In this document: piece by piece, positions 29,810-38,271 of the stretch
Layout of the letters: each line of letters starts with the position of its first letter
Numbering within the stretch: the stretch's first letter is position 1
Assembly: GCF_963665245.1 (NCBI RefSeq)
Contig: NZ_OY762268.1
Coordinates: 62,001-126,000 of the forward strand
DNA: 64,000 nt
From: an uncultured Paludibaculum sp.
GTDB lineage: Bacteria > Acidobacteriota > Terriglobia > Bryobacterales > Bryobacteraceae
Direction of reading: 5' to 3'
The notes under the pieces: model-generated
What the model was told of the DNA's origin: nothing
The model's input: only the letters and a program-made list of their open reading frames with translations
The model's database searches: none
Translations under genes and position numbers: made by a program

Positions 29810-30132
29810 AGGTTCCACTCGCCCAACTGGTCCACACCCGCTCCGGAGACAAAGGCGACACCGTGAACATCGGCGTCATCGCCTGGAAGCCCGAAGACTA
29901 CCCCGTGCTGCTGCGCGAACTGACGGCCGAAAAGGTACACTCGTTCTTCGGCTCCCGTGTTCATGGTCCGGTTGTGCGCTACGAACTCCCCAACGTACAC
30001 GCCCTCAACTTTGTCCTGCAAGGCGCCCTGGGCGGCGGCGGGACCGTCACCTTGCGGCTCGATGCCCAGGGCAAGACCTTCGGCGCGGCCCTGCTGCGCC
30101 TGGAAATCGAAACGGACCCAGTAAGCTCATGA
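29806..30132 (+). CDS. AtuA-like C-terminal domain protein
   Basis: This 108-residue protein starts at a GTG overlapping the AtuA stop by 4 nt. It corresponds to the ferredoxin-fold domain usually fused to the end of AtuA: the LAQLVHTRSGDKGDTVNIGVIAWKP opening and the ALNFVLQGALGGGGTVTLRLDAQGK closing are diagnostic. It presumably forms a complex with the AtuA core made from the same transcript. It overlaps the hydratase gene by 4 nt. Confidence 0.85.
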   Translation: MKVPLAQLVHTRSGDKGDTVNIGVIAWKPEDYPVLLRELTAEKVHSFFGSRVHGPVVRYELPNVHALNFVLQGALGGGGTVTLRLDAQGKTFGAALLRLEIETDPVSS

Positions 30133-30899
30133 GTCAACTGCTGATCTCCCGCGACGACCGCGTCCTTCGCCTGACGCTGAACAACCCCGAGAAACGCAAC
30201 GCTCTCGACGAAGCGCTCTGCCGCGATCTCGTCGCCGCGCTCAAGGACGCGGGCCGCGACCGCACCATAGGCTGCGTCCTGCTCGACGCCGCCGGGCAGG
30301 TCTTCTGCTCCGGCATGGATCTCGACGACGCGCTCCAGCCCGACGCACCGGAACGCACCGAGATCCACGAGCAACTCTTCACCTTCGGGGTCCACTACCA
30401 CAAGCCCATCGTGGCCGCCGTGCAGGGCGCCGCGCTCGGCGGCGGTATCGGACTCATGGCCAATTGCCATGTCGTGCTCGCCGCGCAGGGCACCAGTTTC
30501 GGTCTCACGGAGATCCGCGTCGGTCTCTGGCCCTTCGTCATCCATCGCGCGGTATCCCTCGCCATTGGCGAACGCCGCACCGTCGAGCTCTCCCTCACCG
30601 GCCGTGTTTTCGGCACCAACGACGCGCAGCAATATGGCCTCGTGCATGAAGTGGTTCCACCCTTCGAACTCGACGACCGCGCCACCAATACGGCCCGCGC
30701 GCTCGCCAGTGCCAGTCAGGAAACACTACGCCGCGGCCTCGATTTTGTGCAAAAGAGCCGCGAAATGAGCTGGGAAACGGCTGGACGCCTCGCAGCCGAA
30801 TTTCGCGCCAAGACTTTTCGCTCAGCCGATTTCTCTGAGGGGGTACACGCCTTCCGTGAGAAGCGCAAGCCCATCTGGCCCTCTCTCAACGTGAAGTAA
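30129..30899 (+). CDS. Enoyl-CoA hydratase/isomerase family protein
   Basis: The 256-residue crotonase has LTLNNPEKRNALD, the first oxyanion segment AGQVFCSGMDLDD, the second GAALGGGIGLMANCHVVLA, and the acid-base glutamate region FGLTEIRVGLWP. It starts at an ATG overlapping the previous stop; a longer open frame upstream runs through atuA out of phase and is rejected. In the terpene and leucine pathways a hydratase follows the carboxylase, so this enzyme probably hydrates the carboxylated product. The operon ends here. Confidence 0.88.
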   Translation: MSQLLISRDDRVLRLTLNNPEKRNALDEALCRDLVAALKDAGRDRTIGCVLLDAAGQVFCSGMDLDDALQPDAPERTEIHEQLFTFGVHYHKPIVAAVQGAALGGGIGLMANCHVVLAAQGTSFGLTEIRVGLWPFVIHRAVSLAIGERRTVELSLTGRVFGTNDAQQYGLVHEVVPPFELDDRATNTARALASASQETLRRGLDFVQKSREMSWETAGRLAAEFRAKTFRSADFSEGVHAFREKRKPIWPSLNVK

Positions 30900-31170
30900 A
30901 TAAAGTAAAACTCGCTCGATGTTCGCCTATCTATCGGACGGCAGTGAATCCTAGGTCCGCTGGCGAACGTCTGCTATTATAGAAGTGTAATTTCCTCAAG
31001 GCCCCGCCGCCACAAACACCCCGTATTTCATTCAGTTCACGTGCCTTCTCCAGGCTGGAGTGTCTCTACACCGTACAACGTTCGAACTGTAACGAATCCG
31101 ACATCGTGCTGATAATCCGTCGCGCGATCCTAGTGTCGCCGGGCCCGAAGGAAAGGAGTTTTCTCGAAAT
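30900..31170. other. Intergenic region, 271 bp, AT-richer
   Basis: The region holds the promoter of the HAD gene. A TATTAT at 30975-30980 could be a -10 box, but no matching -35 was found 17 nt upstream. No hairpin with a U-tract follows the hydratase gene. No convincing small gene was seen. Confidence 0.3.
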
Positions 31171-31995
31171 ATGACCAAGGAACGTACCAACACGGCGAAG
31201 CAGTATCTGTTCGCCACCGACTTCGACCAAACGCTGAGCTTCAATGATTCCGGCATCGTGCTGAGTGAGCTGCTCGGTACCAAGGATTTCATCAAGAAGG
31301 TGGAAGGCCTCTCGCGCATCCACATGGTGCAGCAGGGCGGGGAACTCGCCTATCTCCTCCTCCACGACCCCGAGTACCGCCGCGTCCGCAAAGAGCATCT
31401 CTACGAGGTGGGCAAGCGCATCCGCCTGAAACAAAACATCCGGCTTCTGTCTCAGCTCCTCAAGGACATCGATGGCCGCAACTTCGGCTTCTATGTCATC
31501 TCGGCGGCGCCCGAAGAAGTGATTCAATCCGCTCTCGAAGGCATCGTGCCGCCCGGGAACATCCACGGCACCAAGTTCGCCTATCACCCGGAAACGGGCG
31601 AGATCCAGCAGGTCCTGCACGTGTCGGCCGGCTATGGCAAGGTCGCCGTGCTCGAAGATCTGCGCAATTCGCTACAGATCAGCTACGACCACGTGGTCTA
31701 CGTCGGCGACGGCAGCTCCGACGTGCACGTCATGCTCAACGTCAACCGCCACGAGGGCCTCACCATCGCGGTGTCCGAAGCAAAGTTCATCAGTCAGATC
31801 GCCCGCCGCACCATCCTCAGTGACGACGCGCTCAGCGTCTTGATCCCCATCTTCGAGGAAGTAGCCGGGTGGGACTCCGTCCGCATCCGCGCCTTCTTCA
31901 CGGCCAACGGTTTCGCCCTGCAGGATTGGAACAAAGTGCGCACCGACACCCTGACCATCGCTGAACACGTCCAGAGGCCCGCCCAGTTCGCATAA
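31171..31995 (+). CDS. HAD-superfamily phosphatase (phosphoserine-phosphatase-like)
   Basis: The 274-residue protein has haloacid dehalogenase motif I DFDQT (residues 17-21, nucleophile Asp17), motif II in FYVISAAP and motif III/IV YVGDGSSDVHVM. The cap is inserted after motif I, the HAD-IB arrangement. The substrate is not clear; phosphoserine or a similar phosphomonoester is possible. The start has AAAGGAG about 12 nt upstream. A small membrane protein follows after 8 nt. Confidence 0.8.
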   Translation: MTKERTNTAKQYLFATDFDQTLSFNDSGIVLSELLGTKDFIKKVEGLSRIHMVQQGGELAYLLLHDPEYRRVRKEHLYEVGKRIRLKQNIRLLSQLLKDIDGRNFGFYVISAAPEEVIQSALEGIVPPGNIHGTKFAYHPETGEIQQVLHVSAGYGKVAVLEDLRNSLQISYDHVVYVGDGSSDVHVMLNVNRHEGLTIAVSEAKFISQIARRTILSDDALSVLIPIFEEVAGWDSVRIRAFFTANGFALQDWNKVRTDTLTIAEHVQRPAQFA

Positions 31996-32003
31996 GGATC
32001 ACG

Positions 32004-32231
32004 ATGCAACCAACCGATCTGCTCGGATATGTAGCCACGGGGACGTTCGCCGCCTCCTATTTTCTGAAGGGGCCCAGTGCCCTGCGCCGTCTGCAGGCCA
32101 CCGCGGCCATCCTCTGGATCGCCTACGGCGTGCTGATTCAGTCGATGCCGGTCATCGTCTCAAATGTGCTCGTGGCCACGGTAGCGCTCATCTCCTCGCT
32201 GCGCCGCCCGCCGGTGGCCCAGCAGGAGTGA
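32004..32231 (+). CDS. Small YgjV/SemiSWEET-like membrane protein
   Basis: The 75-residue protein has three predicted helices: LLGYVATGTFAASYFL, LQATAAILWIAYGVLI and VIVSNVLVATVALISSL. The GY-AT...S.FLK...LR and WI.YG.LI.S.PVI..N patterns match the YgjV inner-membrane family and look similar to the half-transporters of the SemiSWEET group, although the PQ motif is not present. A transport role is only an inference. It follows the HAD gene with an 8-nt gap and is convergent with the DinB gene, whose stop is adjacent. Confidence 0.68.
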   Translation: MQPTDLLGYVATGTFAASYFLKGPSALRRLQATAAILWIAYGVLIQSMPVIVSNVLVATVALISSLRRPPVAQQE

Positions 32232-32726
32232 TCAACGCAGCCCGCGCAGGACGCGCACCGTAACAATTAACTGGCCCACGTGCCGTTGCGTATGCTCGGC
32301 CGTGTGGATCAACAATCCGCCCACGGTAGTCGGCAGAGCCTTTCTGCCGACGCCGCGGGCCTCGGTCAATGTCGATGGATCCGTGCTGCGCACCACGGCG
32401 GCCGCTTGCGCAAACGCCTGTTCCATCTCCGCCATCAGCTCGCCGCGTCCGGCTCCCGGCTCCATCTCGCTCTTCAGTGCGGCCAACTGCGCACCGCTCA
32501 GTTGCTCGCCCTTGGCATAGGTGAGCAGTCTGTCGATGCTGCCCGCGATGTGGCGCATCTGAAAGCCAACCGGCGCCAGCCCGCTAGGCCGCGCCCAGAT
32601 CTCTTCGTCGACGAGGTCGTCCGTCCACTCCTCAATGTCCTCATGTGCCTGCTGCAGTCCGTGCAACACGGCCCGCACCACTGCGTGATATTCGCCCAGA
32701 GTCCCGCTCAACCAGGGTTCAGCCAT
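32232..32726 (-). CDS. DinB-superfamily protein
   Basis: The 164-residue four-helix-bundle protein has metal-ligand histidines in QMRHIAGSIDRLL and HTAEHTQRHVGQ, the pattern of DinB/YfiT-like enzymes. Some members are thiol transferases or act with bacillithiol or mycothiol, but most are uncharacterised. The start MAEPWLSGTL has no obvious ribosome site. Confidence 0.8.
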   Translation of the reverse strand: MAEPWLSGTLGEYHAVVRAVLHGLQQAHEDIEEWTDDLVDEEIWARPSGLAPVGFQMRHIAGSIDRLLTYAKGEQLSGAQLAALKSEMEPGAGRGELMAEMEQAFAQAAAVVRSTDPSTLTEARGVGRKALPTTVGGLLIHTAEHTQRHVGQLIVTVRVLRGLR

Positions 32727-32940
32727 AATCCATCCACAATAGCGCGGACAAAAAAATGGCGGTGCACCGCAGGGGAGCTACAGTGCACCGCGTCCCAAGT
32801 CCGGTCTCAGGGGTGGACCGGACCAGCATCATTACTTCAAGCCAAAATCAATACCGGCGGCCCTGGCGCCGGAAAGCCGGCCGCATGCCCCGAATGGGAT
32901 TGGGACACGCGGCCGGCGACCGAGGCTCCCCGGTGGGCGG
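32727..32940. other. Intergenic region between DinB and the Oar-like receptor end
   Basis: It contains the DinB promoter side, a perfect 12-bp palindrome GCGGTGCACCGC near 32760 with a second GTGCACCGC about 20 nt later, and the receptor terminator hairpins (32854-32917). The palindrome pair may be a regulator site. Confidence 0.35.
32854..32917 (-). terminator. Double hairpin terminator of the Oar-like receptor gene
   Basis: Reading the minus strand, GCCGGCCGC pairs with GCGGCCGGC (32876-32884 with 32909-32917), then CCGGCG/CGCCGG (32854-32859 with 32867-32872) forms a second hairpin followed by TATTGATTTTGG. This second, short-loop hairpin with a T-rich tail is the likelier terminator. Confidence 0.55.
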
Positions 32941-35900
32941 CTAGAACAGGAACCGCACGCCCAACTGGATCATGCGCGAGAAGTTGGCCTGGCTCGTAAT
33001 CCTGCCGAACGCCACATTGCCAAACTGAGTGTTGGGCCCATAGAACATAGGCGTGTTGGTGAAATTCAAGGCCTCCGCCCGGAACTGCGCCTTGAACAAC
33101 TCGGTGATCTGGAAGGTCTTGAACATCGAGACGTCCCAGTTGATCTGCCCCGGACCGCGCATCGGAATCGTCCGGCTGACATTGCCGAACGTAAACTGTC
33201 CGGCTTGCGAAAAGGCCGCCTTGTCGATGTAGTTGTCCAGCCGGTCGGTCAACGCGCCACTCGTCACGGGCGATGAACCCGTCGCATTCGGCCGCTGCAC
33301 CGACGTGCCGATGACGCCGTTGTTGTTCACCTGGGTAATCGCCAATGGGAACCCGCTCTGCAGCGTCCCCACGACATTCACACTCCAGCCGCCGACGGCG
33401 TAGTCCAACACCCTGCTGTTGGTCAGGTACGTCTTGCCCTTGCCGAATGGCAGCTCATAGGTCACGGCCGTCGACAGGCGATGCGGGGTGTGCGAGGTCG
33501 AGAGACCGTACTCGGACTCCAGGTCGTAATTGTTCTGCGCGGTGCCCGCCTGCCCGCTATAAACGTTGCCCGCGCCGGAGAATGCGCTGTCCTGGTTCAA
33601 CGACCACGTGTAGGTAGCCAGGAAACTCATGCCCGAGGCGAAGCGCTTCTGGCCCCGCAGGAACAGTGAGTGATACAGCGCTCGGCTGGTGTCCGAGTTC
33701 ACCAGATTCACCGTGGTGAACTCCGGGAACGGCCGCAGGAGTTGCGACTGCGTGATGGTGGCGCTGGCAACCGCGAACTGTCCGCCGTTGCCAGCCATCG
33801 GATTCGCCACCGATTGATTCAGCGCGCTGCCCAACGACAGGTAGTTGGATGCCAACTGGTTGATGTTGATGTTACCCGTCCCCTGCACCAGGTGGGTCGA
33901 CTTCGATCCCACATAGCCCAGGGCCATGGCCACGCCGCCCGGCATCTGCCGCTGGATGTCGAACGAGTACTGCTGCACCAGGGTCGATCGAGCCTTCAGG
34001 TCGTACGCCGAGATGCCCTGGCCAATGCCGGCGAGTTCGCCCGCCGCGTTGCCCACCGGCTTCAGTAGCCCGGTTGGAAAGGGGTTGTCCAACGACCCTG
34101 TTGGCGTCGCATTGTTGTCGATGGAGGTCACCATGGGCGTCGACTGCGTGTACCCGATCGGGTCCTGCAGACTGAACGGAATCGGCGCCCAGAACATGCC
34201 GTACCCGCCGCGCAGCGTCGTCTTGGAATCCAGCGAATACGCGACGCCGATGCGGGGCGAGAACTTGTTCTTGTTCGGATCGCCCGAGCGCGTCGGATTC
34301 CCGTTGAGGCCTGCGTACATCACCACGCCTGGCAACGTCAGGCCTGTCACGTTGGCCTGCAACGGATTCGTCTTGTTCGGGTCGAAACCAACGATGAAGT
34401 TGTTGTTGCGGTCCGCGATGCCCGTCTCATACTCATAGCGGAGCCCGAGGTTCAGGGTCAGCTTCGAGTTCACGCGGAAGTCGTCCTGCACGAAGCCCGC
34501 GTAGTAGCGAACGTAGTTATACACGTTGGTCGACAACGTCGCGCTGCCGGAGGCCGGATAGCCCAGCAGTAAAGCCGACAACGCCGAACCAGTACCCGCC
34601 GTGGTCTTTGTTGGTGTGGCCCGCGTAAAGACATCGCTGAAGCTATACGAGCCCGGAGTCACGGTCGGCGACCCGTCATGATTCAGCACACGGTAGTCGA
34701 ACCCAAATTTCCAGCTGTGCCGGCCCGAGAACTTCGCCAGGCTGGCCGAAAACGTGCGCGAGTGGAAGACATTCTGCGAAACGCCGCCGCCGCCGTAGCT
34801 CACCAGATCGGACATCGTCACGCTGGGGAATGCGTATACCGGCAACTGCGAGATCAGCGACTGCGAGAAGCCCAGCTTCGTCATGTCGAAGCCGAAGCTC
34901 GTCGGCGCGCTGAAGTTGGGAAAGCGGTTGAAGCCGTAGCGGATCGCAACGACGATGGTCGGCGACGGTGTCAACGTGCTGTTCAACTGCGTGGCGTCCA
35001 CCTTGCGGTAGAGCACCCCCTGCCCCGGCGAGGCGATGTTCGGGAACCACGCGTTTCCTGGTTCGCGGCTGCCATAGTGCAGGTAGGAAGCACTGGCCCG
35101 CCACCACTGTGTGATCTGGTGATCCACCTTCCACGTCGTCTGATCGGCGCGATTGTAGGCCCCCACAGTGGAGTCGAAGTTCGTATCGCCATAGAAGGCC
35201 GCGGTCCGCGTCGGCGCCGGATAGTAGGCCGCCAGGCTTGTGCCCACCTTGCTCAGCCGGTTGGCGGGAATGATATTGCCCGCAAAGACGTCGCGCACAA
35301 TCGAGCCATTCTCCGTCCGGCTCGTCAGCGGGTCGTACATCAACTGCAGGCCGCCTGCCTGCGACTTGCTCTGGCTGAAGTTGCCGGCCAGTTCTGCTGC
35401 CGTGGGAACGGACAGAGCCGTGCCGGCCGCTTCCGTCTGGCGGTAAGCCTCGCCCGAAATCCAGAAGAACGTCTTGTTGCGCCCGTCGTAGACCTTCGGA
35501 ATACGGATCGGCCCGCCGATCGATCCGCCGTAGTTGCGGAACGGCTGATCGATTCTGGGCTGCCCCGCGCGGTTCGAGAAGAAGTTGTTGGCCAGCCACT
35601 CCGTCTCGCGCAGGTAGCCGAACGCGCTGCCGTGCATGCGGTTCGAACCCGACTTCAGGAATGTGTTGAACGTGCCGCCGCCCGTGCGGCCCATCTCCGC
35701 GTCATAGGTGTTGGCCTGTACCTTCACCTCCTGCACCGCCTCCAGAGACGGAATGATCACCGCCCGGTTCGTCGAATCGGTGATCGAGATGCCGTCGAGC
35801 AGATAGTTGTTGCCGCGCACCGGACCGCCTGCAATCGAAATCTGCGACGACCCCGACTGGTCCTGCATCCGGTTGAACTTCGGATTCCCCACCTGCACCA

Positions 35901-36378
35901 CGTTCTGCGACAGTTTCGACATCATGAAGGGATTGCGCCCCAGATTCGGCAGATCCTCCAGTTTCTGCCTGTCGATCACCTGGCCGGTCGATGCGTTGGC
36001 CGTCTCGATCAGTGGCACCTCCTCCGTGACATTCACGCTCTCCGTCACCTGCCCCAGAGGCAACGTGAGATCCACCGTCACCGCGCTTTGCGTGGCCACC
36101 ACCACAGATGCCTTCTCCATCGTCTTGAAGCCCGCCGCTTGCGCTGTCACCGAGTAAGTGGCCGGATCCAGCGATGGAAACGAGTATTCCCCTGCGTTGC
36201 TCGTCAAAGTACTACGCGTAGCCCCTGTTGCCTGATCGCGCAGCGTCACTTTCGCATCGGGCACGGCGGCGCCGCTCTCATCGGTCAGCCGTCCGCGCAA
36301 GCTCCCCTGGAAACTCTGAGCGGAGAGCGTCTCCCCACAGAGTAGTAATGCCACAACAAAGTACGACAGCAATCGCAT
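32941..36378 (-). CDS. Oar-like TonB-dependent outer-membrane protein with carboxypeptidase-regulatory domain
   Basis: The start at 36378 has AGGAG 6 nt upstream and gives 1,145 residues; an in-frame upstream ATG region lacks a signal. The signal peptide is MRLLSYFVVALLLCGETLSAQ. A carboxypeptidase-regulatory-like domain (about 22-110) reads GSLRGRLTDESGAAVPDAKVTLRD, and a plug domain follows with LPNLGRNPFMMSKLS and YLLDGISITD. The 22-strand barrel continues with NLGLRYEYETGIADRNNNF and ends in LGVRFLF, a terminal Phe typical of outer-membrane proteins. This Oar family is expanded in Acidobacteria and probably handles large glycans, but the substrate is unknown. Confidence 0.88.
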   Translation of the reverse strand: MRLLSYFVVALLLCGETLSAQSFQGSLRGRLTDESGAAVPDAKVTLRDQATGATRSTLTSNAGEYSFPSLDPATYSVTAQAAGFKTMEKASVVVATQSAVTVDLTLPLGQVTESVNVTEEVPLIETANASTGQVIDRQKLEDLPNLGRNPFMMSKLSQNVVQVGNPKFNRMQDQSGSSQISIAGGPVRGNNYLLDGISITDSTNRAVIIPSLEAVQEVKVQANTYDAEMGRTGGGTFNTFLKSGSNRMHGSAFGYLRETEWLANNFFSNRAGQPRIDQPFRNYGGSIGGPIRIPKVYDGRNKTFFWISGEAYRQTEAAGTALSVPTAAELAGNFSQSKSQAGGLQLMYDPLTSRTENGSIVRDVFAGNIIPANRLSKVGTSLAAYYPAPTRTAAFYGDTNFDSTVGAYNRADQTTWKVDHQITQWWRASASYLHYGSREPGNAWFPNIASPGQGVLYRKVDATQLNSTLTPSPTIVVAIRYGFNRFPNFSAPTSFGFDMTKLGFSQSLISQLPVYAFPSVTMSDLVSYGGGGVSQNVFHSRTFSASLAKFSGRHSWKFGFDYRVLNHDGSPTVTPGSYSFSDVFTRATPTKTTAGTGSALSALLLGYPASGSATLSTNVYNYVRYYAGFVQDDFRVNSKLTLNLGLRYEYETGIADRNNNFIVGFDPNKTNPLQANVTGLTLPGVVMYAGLNGNPTRSGDPNKNKFSPRIGVAYSLDSKTTLRGGYGMFWAPIPFSLQDPIGYTQSTPMVTSIDNNATPTGSLDNPFPTGLLKPVGNAAGELAGIGQGISAYDLKARSTLVQQYSFDIQRQMPGGVAMALGYVGSKSTHLVQGTGNININQLASNYLSLGSALNQSVANPMAGNGGQFAVASATITQSQLLRPFPEFTTVNLVNSDTSRALYHSLFLRGQKRFASGMSFLATYTWSLNQDSAFSGAGNVYSGQAGTAQNNYDLESEYGLSTSHTPHRLSTAVTYELPFGKGKTYLTNSRVLDYAVGGWSVNVVGTLQSGFPLAITQVNNNGVIGTSVQRPNATGSSPVTSGALTDRLDNYIDKAAFSQAGQFTFGNVSRTIPMRGPGQINWDVSMFKTFQITELFKAQFRAEALNFTNTPMFYGPNTQFGNVAFGRITSQANFSRMIQLGVRFLF

Positions 36379-36507
36379 CTTGTTACTCCTGATTGAAATC
36401 GAGGCACACGATCGGCGTGGAGGATGCTCCGGACGAGGAGCGCGGCAATGAACTGGAGGAGAGGGCCGCCCCAACACGGCCCAAACATGTGGGCAAACGC
36501 AGAACTA

Positions 36508-36557
36508 TGAGCGATCAGCCGTCAGCCTTCAGCTACACCCAGCTGACTGCTGACTGC
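36508..36557. repeat. TCAGC-rich dispersed repeat, copy 1
   Basis: GATCAGCCGTCAGCC then TTCAGCT, and after a short gap AGCTGACTGCTGACTG: runs of the pentamer TCAGC on one side and its complement GCTGA on the other, able to fold back. Related copies lie at 46335-46420 and 55027-55132. It sits between the aminotransferase stop (36564) and the Oar-like receptor start (36378), both on the minus strand. Confidence 0.6.
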
Positions 36558-36563
36558 TTCCTT

Positions 36564-37688
36564 CTACGCCATCACCTTCATCAGAGCGGTCTTGAACTTG
36601 TTCATGTCGTCCTGGGTGCCGATGCTCACCCGTACGTGAGTCGGCCACACCGGCCAGACACGCCCGATGTACACTTTCTCGGCGGCTAAAGCCTTCACTA
36701 CTTCCATCCCAGGCTTGTGAACTTCCAGCATGAACTTGTTGCTCACCGACGGAACGAAGGTGAACTTTTTCGCGGTCAGGAACTCGAACGTGTCCTCGCG
36801 AATGTCCTTGTTGATCTTGCGCCGCTCGGGGACGAGTGTCTTCACCTGCATACTGGCCGTCGCCGCCACCAGACCGGTGATCGGCAGCATGCCTGCCCCA
36901 AATGGCCGCATCTTTGCCAGCAGGTCCGGCCGCGCCATCGCCATACCCGCACGGATGCCCGCCATGCCATAGGCCTTCGAGAAGGTACGCAGGATCACGA
37001 TGTCCTTGTCCGCCGCCACCAGATCGGAAGCCGGCGTCATGTCGGAGAAGTGCACGTAGGCTTCGTCGAGCAGGAGAATCGACCCCTTGGGTTTGTTCGC
37101 GAGAACGTACTCGATGTCCTTCCTCGACGTCAGCGTGCCGGTCGGGTTGTTCGGATTGCAGATGTAGATGACACCCGCATTTGCATCCGCCTTGCACATC
37201 GCTTCGACGTCATGCGAAAAGTCCTTCCGCAGTGGAATGCGGTGGACCTTCGCACCCATGAACTCGGCGGCGCGCGCACCGGCCTCGTAGCCCGGGTCGC
37301 CCATCACGAAGCTCCGCTCCGGCGAGGTGAAGGCCACCGTTGTGCGGTGCAACGGATCGCTCGATCCGGCAAACGGAGCGATATAGGCTGGCTTCAGTCC
37401 TTCCACCTCCGACGCGGTCTTGGTGAAAGCCGCCGTCTCGCCGAACGGCTGGTATCGCCCGCCAAACTTCGCAACCTTGTAGATCGCCTCCAGCGCTTCG
37501 GGGCAGGGCCCCAGCGGATTCTCGTTCGAGCTGATGCGCACCGCATCCGCCGGCATGGCTCCGCGGGTCATGCCGCGTTGCGCCTCCTGCGCCAGCGCGG
37601 CTTCATTATAGAAGGGCAGACTGGAGCCCGCCGTGAGCAGCGCGGCCATGCGCGCCATGCCCCGGCGGCTGTATTTTTGAGTTTCCAT
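36564..37688 (-). CDS. Tat-exported histidinol-phosphate-aminotransferase-like PLP enzyme
   Basis: The start at 37688 has GGGAG 7-8 nt upstream; the 67 codons of open frame beyond it are not supported. The 374-residue protein opens with a twin-arginine-type signal, KYSRRGMARMAALLTAG, and a hydrophobic stretch. The rest is a class I/II aminotransferase with ISSNENPLGPCPEALEAI, IYICNPNNPTGTL, LLDEAYVHFSD and the PLP-lysine segment RTFSKAYGMAGIRAG, as in HisC. The reaction would move an amino group from a periplasmic amine. It is unlikely to be the biosynthetic HisC because of the export signal and the lack of his genes nearby. Confidence 0.85.
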   Translation of the reverse strand: METQKYSRRGMARMAALLTAGSSLPFYNEAALAQEAQRGMTRGAMPADAVRISSNENPLGPCPEALEAIYKVAKFGGRYQPFGETAAFTKTASEVEGLKPAYIAPFAGSSDPLHRTTVAFTSPERSFVMGDPGYEAGARAAEFMGAKVHRIPLRKDFSHDVEAMCKADANAGVIYICNPNNPTGTLTSRKDIEYVLANKPKGSILLLDEAYVHFSDMTPASDLVAADKDIVILRTFSKAYGMAGIRAGMAMARPDLLAKMRPFGAGMLPITGLVAATASMQVKTLVPERRKINKDIREDTFEFLTAKKFTFVPSVSNKFMLEVHKPGMEVVKALAAEKVYIGRVWPVWPTHVRVSIGTQDDMNKFKTALMKVMA

Positions 37689-38271
37689 TGCAAATCTCCC
37701 TATATGAGGTGTGGCCTGGTTGGCGGATGCCGCATTGATCAGTTCAAGGCGACGGGTTAGGGGAGTTCGATTACGACGGGGGAGGGGGAGTACCGCGCGA
37801 GGCTTGGCGGGTACTGGACGTTTCAGTAGAAAGTACGGGAAAACCAACCTTTTGTCAACGTAATTCGGTGCATCCACAAATCGCTCCAAACTGGCCTGTC
37901 CGGCTCAAAATGCAACTTCTAGCTGGCGGTGGCCGTCCAATGCGGATGATCCTTTGATGACATAGACTGGGTGTGGCCGATATTGCCTTCTCAGCTAGAG
38001 AGTTGCGGCTAATTGTGAATGTGCTACATGAGATCAAGACGGGCAGGATCGTCAAAATGCGCCGCGAACACTGGTTGCCCACACGTTTTCCTGGTGGTTT
38101 TCCTCAGGACCACAACCCATAGTGGTCGGTGGAAACGGACCGCTGAATCTGGCACCTTAGTGCTTGCCTTTTCCCTCCGAGCGATGTATCCTCGGAAATA
38201 CCCCCCCCGAGTGGCGGCTCCCTTTTGGGTGCGCGTCGAAACGCTGGCATTCCATTGAGAGGAAGACGCCT
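37689..38271. other. Intergenic region, 583 bp, between divergent aminotransferase and smc genes
   Basis: This is the longest non-coding stretch of the window. It should hold the promoters of both flanking genes. A 49-codon ORF (37973-38122, plus strand) with a protein-like composition is the only coding candidate and is listed separately at low confidence. An eight-C run (near 38202) and several short GC stems occur near the smc side. No tRNA or known RNA motif was recognised. Confidence 0.4.
37973..38122 (+). CDS. Possible small protein or gene remnant, 49 residues
   Basis: A GTG-initiated ORF reads ADIAFSARELRLIVNVLHE followed by IKTGRIVKMRREHW, an amphipathic helix and a basic turn that look more like protein than chance translation, then a Pro/Gly-rich tail. 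There is no clear ribosome site and no known family was recognised. It could be the leftover of a DNA-binding or phage-type gene. Confidence 0.2.
   Translation: MADIAFSARELRLIVNVLHEIKTGRIVKMRREHWLPTRFPGGFPQDHNP

Noticed and set aside
29076..30128. A 5' extension of the enoyl-CoA hydratase frame through atuA
   Set aside because: The upstream part is out of frame with AtuA, Ser/Arg/Pro-rich, and the crotonase domain starts exactly at the ATG overlapping the previous stop.
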